Source of the DNA: an uncultured bacterium
GTDB taxonomy: Bacteria > Patescibacteriota > Minisyncoccia > Phycocordibacterales > CAIRYW01
Length of the DNA stretch: 34,219 nt
Direction: 5' to 3'
NCBI GenBank assembly: GCA_903882905.1
Contig: CAIRYW010000024.1
Coordinates: 1 to 34,219 of the forward strand
The translations under genes and the position numbers were made by a program. The notes beneath the pieces were generated by a model. The model was not told the origin of the DNA and made no database searches. It saw nothing but the letters and a program-made list of their open reading frames with translations. Positions 1 through 5,659 of the stretch are shown one piece after another; the first letter of the stretch is position 1; each line of letters begins with the position of its first letter.

Positions 1-1
1 T

Positions 2-226
2 ATTCAAACCTCTAGAGTCTTGAAGGAATACATTGATGTAGTTCTAAACACCACAGGCGCTATCTCATATGATGACCGTGTCAAGCTTGAGAGTGATGTC
101 AGACAACTTGCTGATCCAAATATCACCAAACAATGGGATGCTTTCGTTGCAAGCAAGGATGCCAAGGTTGCTCAGGGGAATGCTGTGAAGTTGATGAGTT
201 TGCTTGCTAACAAGATGATACAGTAG
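2..226 (+). CDS. 3' end of an unknown protein (5' truncated by the window edge)
   Basis: The reading frame is open from the first bases of the window to a TAG at 224-226, and no convincing start or ribosome site is visible, so this is the C-terminal ~74 residues of a gene that begins outside the window. The tail is hydrophilic and predicted mostly alpha-helical, with no Cys, no membrane segment and no motif I recognise. A TTG at 20 is in frame, but it is more likely an internal Leu codon. The gene is followed directly by hairpin repeat copy A. Confidence 0.55.
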   Translation: MQTSRVLKEYIDVVLNTTGAISYDDRVKLESDVRQLADPNITKQWDAFVASKDAKVAQGNAVKLMSLLANKMIQ

Positions 227-240
227 GGTTTTTTGGGAAA

Positions 241-345
241 GTCACAGATATTTTTCTGCTGAAAAATTCTGCGACCCCGACTCGCGCCGTCGCGCTCCGT
301 CTTTGAATTGCTTTCGCAATTCAACCTCCTCTTGAGAGGTCTTTT
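241..345 (-). repeat. Dispersed hairpin element, copy A
   Basis: On the minus strand it reads a small GC-rich stem (GCGC-GACG-GCGC), the linker GAGTCGGGG, then a long hairpin GGTCGCAGA ... ATTTTTC/GAAAAAT ... TCTGTGAC (plus positions 241-276). The sequence is shared with copies at about 4320, 17223 and 17388. Beyond it (303-345) lie another hairpin, GAATTGC/GCAATTC, and the 20-mer CCTCCTCTTGAGAGGTCTTT, which recurs exactly at 9427-9446. No coding potential is seen. Confidence 0.7.
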
Positions 346-374
346 CCGAAAAAGTATTTCTAAGTTTAAAAGTA

Positions 375-407
375 AAAAAAAGCCGCCCCGTTAGGGGCGG
401 CTTTTTT
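375..407. terminator. Bidirectional rho-independent terminator
   Basis: A perfect 8-bp GC stem GCCGCCCC/GGGGCGGC (382-389 and 394-401) with a GTTA loop is flanked by an A-run on the left and a T-run on the right, so it can terminate in both directions. It sits 10 bp beyond the stop of the minus-strand cold-shock gene, which it most likely serves. Confidence 0.9.
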
Positions 408-417
408 GACATTAAGC

Positions 418-615
418 TTACGCTCTCTGTACGTTTGTTGCGTTCATTCCTTTTGGTGACTGTTCAGTCTCAAAAGTGACAGCATCTCCTTCACGAAGAT
501 CGTTGAATGCTACTCCAACAAGAGAGTTACTGTGAAAGAAAAGATCTTTCGGCATACTATCTGTTGAAATAAATCCAAAACCTTTGTCAGTGAGTTTTTT
601 GATTACTCCTTTCAT
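418..615 (-). CDS. Cold-shock domain protein (CspA family)
   Basis: A 65-residue protein that is a single cold-shock OB-fold. It shows the RNP1-type motif DKGFGFI and the RNP2-type motif DLFFH, followed by the usual REGDAVTFE strand and a C-terminal NATNV stretch. Family members bind single-stranded RNA or DNA as chaperones or transcription antiterminators in the cytoplasm. The frame is open upstream to 735, but the extra 40 residues are not part of the fold, and the promoter at 707-735 would start transcription near 700, so the ATG at 613-615 is the start. This leaves a leader of about 85 nt, as is usual for cold-shock mRNAs. A strong terminator follows. Confidence 0.92.
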   Translation of the reverse strand: MKGVIKKLTDKGFGFISTDSMPKDLFFHSNSLVGVAFNDLREGDAVTFETEQSPKGMNATNVQRA

Positions 616-706
616 CTGTTTTACTTTATTACTTTCTAAAATACAAATATATTTATGTTTGAGAAATTCGACTCTTTTTCGCGACTCATATCTACTTTGT
701 TCCAGA

Positions 707-735
707 ATGATAGCATATTTTGACTTTAAAGTCAA
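707..735 (-). promoter_or_regulatory. Promoter of the cold-shock gene with palindrome over the -35
   Basis: On the minus strand TTGACT (730-735) and TATCAT (707-712) are 17 bp apart. The -35 lies inside a perfect 16-bp palindrome, TTGACTTTAAAGTCAA (720-735), which could be an operator. The predicted start site is near 700. Confidence 0.7.
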
Positions 736-739
736 TTTG

Positions 740-778
740 ACCCAGCACCTTGTTTATTAATTAAACAAGGTGCTGGGT
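740..778. repeat. Long inverted repeat, ACCCAGCAC family copy 1
   Basis: Arms ACCCAGCACCTTGTTTA (740-756) and its exact complement (762-778) enclose a 5-nt loop. Its outer part matches the inverted repeat inside the ATPase gene at 22729-22768. It lies between two divergent promoters and its last base is the first base of the rightward -35 hexamer. Confidence 0.85.
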
Positions 779-806
779 TGACAAAAATGCAAAAAAGGAG
801 TATATT
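778..806 (+). promoter_or_regulatory. Consensus promoter of the surface-protein gene
   Basis: TTGACA (778-783), a 17-bp spacer, and TATATT (801-806). This is one of the best sigma70-type matches in the window, suggesting strong expression of the downstream surface protein. It abuts the inverted repeat at 740-778. Confidence 0.85.
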
Positions 807-873
807 ACGGGCATAAAATTATTATTACAAAGATAAAAACATGAAAAACAAAGCAAATAACAAAGGAATTTTT

Positions 874-2046
874 ATGAAAAACCTCAATAAAATAGGTCTT
901 TTTGTAGTATTTATTTTTGCAATATTTGGTCTATTTGCTCCAAAAGCATTTGCAATGACTCCTACACTATCACTTTATTCTACTGGTAATAATTCTGTTC
1001 AAATTACAGTAAATGGAGACGCATACGCTTCAGTTAACCTTAATTACTATCCAAATGGTAATGGTTCAATTATCTCTTCTAACATCGGCTCAACTAATCA
1101 AAATGGATATTTTAACACTTCGTTAAATACCAACACTTATAATATTCAGCAAAATTCTTCTGTATATATCACAGTCAACGGCTCGCAATCAAACAGCGTC
1201 AGTTGGCCGTACAACAATAATTATAATAATGGAGGAAGTATTTATTTAAGTCAGAGTTCACTTAACGTCAATTCAAATCAAACTGTAACAGATTACATCT
1301 ATGGGGGATCAGGCACATATAATATTTCTTCAAATTCAAACTCGAGTATTGCATCAGCATATATAACCGGAAACACAGTAAATGTTTACGGATATAACCC
1401 TGGCAGTACAAATATCACTATTTGTTCTGTAAATTCTGGCTACGGATGCGTTACACTTTATGTCATAGTTAATGGAAATAATTATAACTATTCACCAGTG
1501 ACTTTGAGTCAGAGTAATGTTTCCGTTGGTATTGGTCAGAGTGTAAACGTTGGCATATCTGGAGGCACAGGACTTTATTATATTTCTTCAAATACAAACC
1601 AATATCTTGCGACTGTTTCTACAAATGGAAACACTCTGAGTGTATATGGCAGACAAGTTGGTTCTGAAAATGTGACAATCTGTTCATCAGTAGTAAATAA
1701 TTACAACAGTGGCAATGGGAATGGAAATAATTATTCATACAACAGTTGTGCAGATTTGGTCATAAATGTTGGTCAGGGCTATGCTTATAATAATTCTTAC
1801 ATAAACAGCGGCTCAAATACTTCTGGAGTATTTCTAAGTCAGGTTCCATACACAGGAGCAAATTCAAATACTGGAGTTGTTCTCTTTGTTATTGGACTTT
1901 GGATTTGGAGTGCCTCAATTGCATACTTTATTTTCAAAAAAACAAGCAAAGATTCTTTCTTTCAGTTCGCAAATTCTTCTAAGAAAATTTCACAAAGAGA
2001 TTTAATTGCAAAATTCAAGAAAGAGAACTTGGAGAGAAGGGGATAA
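874..2046 (+). CDS. Secreted Asn/Ser/Tyr-rich surface protein with Ig-like repeats and C-terminal anchor
   Basis: A 390-residue protein with a signal peptide (basic MKNLNK, hydrophobic core, cut near AFA-MT). A low-complexity region rich in N, S, G and Y follows, with two similar ~80-residue repeats. Each opens with a LSQS motif, has the pattern NITICS or NVTICS, and contains a Cys pair, so they resemble bacterial Ig-like beta-sandwich domains. Near the C-terminus SQVPYTG precedes one hydrophobic helix and a 36-residue basic tail. VPYTG resembles an LPxTG sorting signal, although the tail is long for one. An ATG at 841 is in frame, but the ATG at 874 has AAGGA at the right distance and gives a cleaner signal peptide. 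Likely a cell-surface adhesin or coat protein; its ligand is unknown. Confidence 0.8.
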   Translation: MKNLNKIGLFVVFIFAIFGLFAPKAFAMTPTLSLYSTGNNSVQITVNGDAYASVNLNYYPNGNGSIISSNIGSTNQNGYFNTSLNTNTYNIQQNSSVYITVNGSQSNSVSWPYNNNYNNGGSIYLSQSSLNVNSNQTVTDYIYGGSGTYNISSNSNSSIASAYITGNTVNVYGYNPGSTNITICSVNSGYGCVTLYVIVNGNNYNYSPVTLSQSNVSVGIGQSVNVGISGGTGLYYISSNTNQYLATVSTNGNTLSVYGRQVGSENVTICSSVVNNYNSGNGNGNNYSYNSCADLVINVGQGYAYNNSYINSGSNTSGVFLSQVPYTGANSNTGVVLFVIGLWIWSASIAYFIFKKTSKDSFFQFANSSKKISQRDLIAKFKKENLERRG

Positions 2047-2097
2047 ATAATACTCCCAAAAAAGATTCTAGACCGTAGTCTATTTGTATAAAAAAAT

Positions 2098-2122
2098 CAC
2101 CACCTCTACTGGGGAGGGGGTG
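2098..2122. terminator. Terminator hairpin between convergent genes
   Basis: Arms CACCACCTC and GAGGGGGTG pair with one A.G mismatch. An A-run precedes and TTTT follows, so it can act in both directions between the surface-protein gene and the convergent gene ending at 2106, whose stop codon lies inside the stem. Confidence 0.65.
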
Positions 2123-2567
2123 TTTTGCGGTGTCCGTTTTTGTGGCCGTTGATCTTTGGGGAGACGCTTGTCAGTTCACCTTCCTGATTGATATGTCCGA
2201 ACCGATCCGGAGCCTCTGCGTGTGTCGTTGCGCACTTAATGCAACAAACCTGAAAGCTTTCGCCTCCAAATTTCACAAAGAGAGTCTGTTTCCTGGGAAT
2301 TTTTACGTCAGGAAGCAAAGGCGTCTTGTCTTTATGCGAAAGCCAAACACCTTGACCGTTTTTATCACCCTTGATAGCTTCGGCACAAAGAGGGCAGAAG
2401 CAAATCGCAGGGTAAGCTGGATCACTGATCATCTCATCGATGTGTTTCGGCTCCAGTAGACCGAATTTTGCACTGAACTTTTTTAATGTAGGCCAGTTGC
2501 TTGTATCCAACCAAATCTTGAGCCGTGGCGGAAGCCACTTTTTTAGCAGCAGTAAGGAACGTTTCAT
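2106..2567 (-). CDS. Small Cys-rich protein of unknown function
   Basis: A 153-residue protein starting MKRSLLLLKKW. A basic hydrophobic N-terminus is followed by a region with CFCPLC and, about 50 residues later, CCIKC, which together could bind one zinc. The tail is rich in His, Lys and Pro. I do not recognise the family. The frame continues upstream to 2645, but a consensus promoter places the transcription start at about 2567, so the ATG there is the start and the mRNA would be leaderless. By eye the gene is richer in G+C than its neighbours. Plus-strand open frames overlapping it have no signal or promoter. Confidence 0.65.
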   Translation of the reverse strand: MKRSLLLLKKWLPPRLKIWLDTSNWPTLKKFSAKFGLLEPKHIDEMISDPAYPAICFCPLCAEAIKGDKNGQGVWLSHKDKTPLLPDVKIPRKQTLFVKFGGESFQVCCIKCATTHAEAPDRFGHINQEGELTSVSPKINGHKNGHRKTPPPQ

Positions 2568-2573
2568 GCTCTT

Positions 2574-2602
2574 ATATAACCTCAATAATTTTATTTTGTC
2601 AA
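2574..2602 (-). promoter_or_regulatory. Consensus promoter giving a leaderless mRNA
   Basis: TTGACA (plus 2597-2602), 17-bp spacer, TTATAT (plus 2574-2579). Only 6 nt separate the -10 from the ATG at 2567, so the first transcribed base should fall at or beside the start codon. Confidence 0.8.
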
Positions 2603-2639
2603 TTTTTGCTCTGCTTAGTAGAGGTGTTAGAAAAACTAA

Positions 2640-2660
2640 AACCACCCTATTCGGGCGGTT
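2640..2660 (-). terminator. Terminator of the membrane-protein gene
   Basis: Arms AACCACCC and GGGCGGTT pair with one mismatch around a 5-nt loop. On the minus strand it is followed by TTTTAGTTTTT. It lies 68 bp past the stop of the gene at 2728-4173. Confidence 0.65.
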
Positions 2661-2727
2661 AAATTTTTCTATGTGGAGACAGGTTTAGGATGTTAGAAAT
2701 TGTTTTTGTAAATAGAGAAGTAATTTT

Positions 2728-4173
2728 TTAATTACTCTCTGAAAGGGATTTTATTACATCATCAAGTCTTGAGTTATTTTCACATCTTTTATTAAGAACT
2801 GAAGCTAAACTAGCACTTATTGTATCGTGTAGTATTTTACCAACTGCATTTTCAGTAAAGTATATTTTAAAGTAAGAAATAGGTTTAATTAGCATTTTTT
2901 CTTTAACATCAGGTTTAGTGTTACAAGACACATCAATATTATTTATTTCTTCTCTCGCATTATCTGCGAAGTATTCTGTAGTTTGATTTTGTTCGTAATA
3001 ATAAGAAGAACCATTTAAAACCATGTTAGTAAAAATTGGAATATTCACTTGGGAAACTAGTTCACCTATAAACTCCTTAAGGCTATTCTTTTGATTATAA
3101 TATTCAAGAATAAAAGAATTCTTAAGACCTTTTCCATCATCCTTTAATAGATTTAATTGCGTCAAGTAGTTTTGTTTTTGTACTTGATTAAAGTGTTCCT
3201 GATTAATTATTTTTAATGCAGCTTCGTATCCGTAACTTTTTATTGCAATGCCAACTAAGTATCCAATTAAAGGTTGATTAGATTCTGACCCTAAGTAACC
3301 AATTTTTATAGTTTTAATTGCTTCATTCATTGCTTCTGTGTTTTTACCTTCTTTTAGTAGGTGTAATGCGTTTAATGAAGCAATTAGACCCGCGTTTCTC
3401 CAATCATTATATTTTGGAAGAATTGTCTCTGATGAAATTTTAGATAAATCACTATCTTGTGGATTATATAGAAATGATTTATTAGACGCGTTTGAAAACA
3501 TTTCTATTGTCTTCTGATTTTTTGAAATTATATCGTTTACCAGACTATCATCCCAAACGTTTCCAGAAGTTGCTGTTACGATAGACCTTAAGGTCTTCAT
3601 GTTTTCAGTAGAGGTAGAAATATATATGGAATTTGTTATTTGATCTAAATCGTAATATGCGTTAGCAGAATCTGGTATATTAGGGTTTTCAATTTGTAAT
3701 CCAGTTTCATTCACAGTTGGTATATCTTTAGCAAATAGATTCAGTATCCCAGGGATAGTTATAAATATAACGAATAATACATATAACACCCCAAGTATCA
3801 TTAAAGGAACTTTAAATAATTTCCTCATACTCTTATTTTTATAAAGCTTCAGTTGTCTATAAATTATAAAATTAAGAAATATAATAATTAAAATTATCAC
3901 TAGCATCTCTAGTCTAATTTCTGGAGGACTAGTATAGACACTGAGATATCCTGGAGTTATCCATAGTAAAAAAACTGATACGATAATAGGTGCCCATTGT
4001 TTTTTTAAAATAATTCCGACAAAACCTATAATAAATCCAACAGATGCTAGTATAGTAGAAAATGAAACTACATTTAATCCTATTATGGGAACCAATCCTG
4101 TTATTGCAGCAATAACATCAAAAGTGACATATAAAAGAATAATTGACGACAAAATCCAATATGATTTTTTCAT
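2728..4173 (-). CDS. Five-helix membrane protein with a large soluble C-terminal domain
   Basis: A 481-residue protein. The first ~150 residues contain about five hydrophobic helices (near 6-27, 33-57, 62-80, 88-108 and 122-147) joined by short loops. The remaining ~330 residues are soluble, predicted mainly helical, with many Asn and Lys and a few scattered Cys near the end. I do not recognise the family, and no catalytic motif is visible. The soluble part probably faces outside or the cytoplasm as one domain; topology cannot be decided by eye. The gene is monocistronic, with an extended -10 (TGA-TACAAT) 7 nt before the ATG and a terminator after it. Confidence 0.75.
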   Translation of the reverse strand: MKKSYWILSSIILLYVTFDVIAAITGLVPIIGLNVVSFSTILASVGFIIGFVGIILKKQWAPIIVSVFLLWITPGYLSVYTSPPEIRLEMLVIILIIIFLNFIIYRQLKLYKNKSMRKLFKVPLMILGVLYVLFVIFITIPGILNLFAKDIPTVNETGLQIENPNIPDSANAYYDLDQITNSIYISTSTENMKTLRSIVTATSGNVWDDSLVNDIISKNQKTIEMFSNASNKSFLYNPQDSDLSKISSETILPKYNDWRNAGLIASLNALHLLKEGKNTEAMNEAIKTIKIGYLGSESNQPLIGYLVGIAIKSYGYEAALKIINQEHFNQVQKQNYLTQLNLLKDDGKGLKNSFILEYYNQKNSLKEFIGELVSQVNIPIFTNMVLNGSSYYYEQNQTTEYFADNAREEINNIDVSCNTKPDVKEKMLIKPISYFKIYFTENAVGKILHDTISASLASVLNKRCENNSRLDDVIKSLSESN

Positions 4174-4180
4174 AACATTA

Positions 4181-4189
4181 ATTGTATCA
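4181..4189 (-). promoter_or_regulatory. Extended -10 promoter, leaderless
   Basis: On the minus strand TGA-TACAAT ends 7 nt before the ATG at 4173. No good -35 is visible, as expected for an extended -10. Confidence 0.55.
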
Positions 4190-4319
4190 AAGGTTCGAAC
4201 TTAACTTAAGGTACCAAATAACAATTGAGAAATATTGTTAGGGTTTTAGAACACATTTAGAAGGTGTTCATATTTTTTCTACCTAATATAATGGAATTTA
4301 TATATGGTTGTGGGAATTG
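4190..4319. other. Intergenic region with two small hairpins
   Basis: No gene is seen. AACAAT/ATTGTT lies at about 4220-4239. GAACAC/GTGTTC (4249-4254 and 4264-4269) is followed by a T-rich run and could be a weak plus-strand terminator, though no plus-strand gene precedes it. Confidence 0.4.
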
Positions 4320-4453
4320 GTCACAACTCAAAAACTTTTCAGTCAAAAGTTTTTGGTCGCGGCCCCGACTCGCAATTTTTCCTACTGGAAAAATTATGCT
4401 CTGTCTTTCAATTCTCCCACGAAAGCAAATAAATTTGCTTTCTCATCTCCACC
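4320..4453 (-). repeat. Dispersed hairpin element, copy B (degenerate), ending in an inverted copy of the tmRNA 3' end
   Basis: GTCACA (4320-4325), an AT hairpin AAAAACTTTT/AAAAGTTTTT, then GGTCGCGGCCCCGACTCGC match the family seen at 241. The GCTCTGTCTTT segment matches GCTCCGTCTTT of copy A. The plus strand ends with CATCTCCACC (4444-4453), an exact 10-bp inverted copy of the tmRNA 3' end (4493-4502). Confidence 0.6.
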
Positions 4454-4461
4454 TAAAAATT

Positions 4462-4484
4462 CAAAAACCCGCATAAAGCGGGTT
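4462..4484 (-). terminator. tmRNA terminator
   Basis: On the minus strand AACCCGC-TTTAT-GCGGGTT is followed by a T-run. It lies just beyond the mature tmRNA 3' end and inside the larger fold-back formed with the inverted copy at 4444-4453. Confidence 0.85.
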
Positions 4485-4491
4485 AGAATTT

Positions 4492-4888
4492 TGGTGGAGA
4501 TGGGGGGAATTGAACCCCCGTGCATATGAGTTACTTAAATGAGTCTACGCAATGTGGTTATGCTTGTGGTTTAAAAAATAATACTTAAAGCAAAACGAAA
4601 CGTATTATTTTCGATCCTCTATAATTTTCGACTTGTGATCGAAGAAGTTCACAAGCTTATTCTCATCTTATAACACCCTATCCAATTCGAGAGAAGGGAA
4701 TTGGTAGAATGGCGAATGTTCCGCGAGCTTACGCTCTAGCGAAGGCAAACGCGAAATCGTTTGCTCCAAAATATGGAGAAGCGATTTTCTGTGCTTTAGC
4801 ACTTAAGTTTCCTAAAAGTTTTACGAGATTTTAGGGTACTCGATTGCGCACAAGAAAGAAATTTCACATGTCTATGCCAGGCATCCCC
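4492..4888 (-). ncRNA. ssrA: Transfer-messenger RNA (tmRNA)
   Basis: The 5' end GGGGATG pairs with 3' CATCTCC, followed by A and an encoded CCA, and the T-arm has the five-base-pair stem GGGGG/CCCCC. The third acceptor pair is G.U, the alanyl-tRNA synthetase identity element. Just after the 5' end, CTGGCATAGACATG matches the conserved tmRNA D-region. The tag frame begins at a GCA resume codon (4762-4764), preceded by a small hairpin, and reads ANDFAFAFARA then TAA (4729-4731). With SmpB it rescues stalled ribosomes and tags the product for proteolysis. smpB lies immediately upstream on the same strand. The tag ends in ARA rather than the common LAA type. Confidence 0.95.
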
Positions 4889-4921
4889 GAAAAAATTTCA
4901 AAGCCTTGAAATTTTTTCGGG
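4886..4921. repeat. Perfect 16-bp inverted repeat at the tmRNA 5' end
   Basis: CCCGAAAAAATTTCAA (4886-4901), loop AGCC, and the exact complement (4906-4921). Three bases overlap the mature 5' end of tmRNA. It sits between smpB and ssrA and may be an smpB terminator or a processing site for the tmRNA precursor. Confidence 0.8.
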
Positions 4922-4949
4922 AACTTCTAGAAGACAAGTTCTGTCTTTG

Positions 4950-5399
4950 CTAGTTTTCTTTTTTCAAAGTTCTTCTCATTTCGCGATCAGTATCGCGTTT
5001 TTTAATTGACTCACGTTTATCAAATTTCTTTTTTCCGCGAGCAATTGCAAGTTTTAACTTGATTTTTCGATTTTTATTATATAACGAAATTGGTACTAGT
5101 GTCAACCCCTTTGTTTCAGACGAAGTAGCGAGTTTTTGGATTTCCTCTTTCGTTAAAAGAAGTTTTCTGTTTCGCATTCTCTCGTAATCTTTTGGAGAGT
5201 TTTTCGGCTGAAATGCAGGAATATCTGCACCTACCAAAAACGCTTCACCTCCTCGCACAATAATATATGAAGAATCTAAATTTCCTTGATTAGCGCGAAC
5301 GGATCTGGCTTCAAGTCCAAGTAGTTCAATACCGGCCTCAAATTCTTCTTGAATTTCGTAATTAAAAAATGCTTTTTTGTTTTGAATATAATCTTTCAT
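4950..5399 (-). CDS. smpB: SsrA-binding protein SmpB
   Basis: A 149-residue protein that binds the tRNA-like part of tmRNA and delivers it to stalled ribosomes. The N-terminal signature NKKAFFNYEI...FEAGIELLGLEARSVR, the central LVPISLYNKNRKIKLKLAIARGKKKFDKRE block and the basic C-terminal tail are those of the family, and the length is normal. An in-frame TTG at 5429 would add 10 residues not expected in the family, so the ATG at 5397-5399 is preferred. Transcribed toward ssrA, 61 bp downstream, which fits co-expression of the two partners. Confidence 0.95.
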   Translation of the reverse strand: MKDYIQNKKAFFNYEIQEEFEAGIELLGLEARSVRANQGNLDSSYIIVRGGEAFLVGADIPAFQPKNSPKDYERMRNRKLLLTKEEIQKLATSSETKGLTLVPISLYNKNRKIKLKLAIARGKKKFDKRESIKKRDTDREMRRTLKKEN

Positions 5400-5621
5400 C
5401 CCGTTAGAGAAAGGAAGCGCTTGGGGCAACTTTCAACGTTAAGTTTTTTAAATTACGACCGTCAAAATATGAAACCTTTGTGATGAAAAAGCGCTTCCGT
5501 AGTATGTTTGATTTTATGTAAGTAATTGTCATATTGTTATTTTACAAATATATCTCTCGAGTTCCTAACAAAGCTTCTTTAACGGGAGGACTATAAATAG
5601 TTTAACATTTCTTTTTGAATC
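5400..5621. other. Divergent smpB-ftsH intergenic region
   Basis: No gene is seen. GGAAGCGCTT near 5413 recurs inverted (AAGCGCTTCC) near 5489, on the smpB side, and could bind a regulator; this is speculative. Confidence 0.3.
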
Positions 5622-5649
5622 TTTACTAAACTTCCTCTGCGTATATAAT
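5622..5649 (+). promoter_or_regulatory. ftsH promoter, leaderless
   Basis: TTTACT (5622-5627), 16-bp spacer, TATAAT (5644-5649). The predicted start is near 5656, only a few bases before the ATG at 5660. An upstream in-frame ATG at 5648 overlaps the -10 itself and so cannot be translated from this promoter. Confidence 0.75.
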
Positions 5650-5659
5650 GAGCGTACAT

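Noticed and set aside
2130-2688. Two overlapping plus-strand open frames opposite the Cys-rich gene
   Set aside because: They have no promoter or ribosome site, overlap each other, and lie opposite a frame with a consensus promoter and paired Cys motifs.
4264-4529. Plus-strand open frames over repeat copy B and the tmRNA 3' end
   Set aside because: They run through the tmRNA and its terminator and have no start signal.
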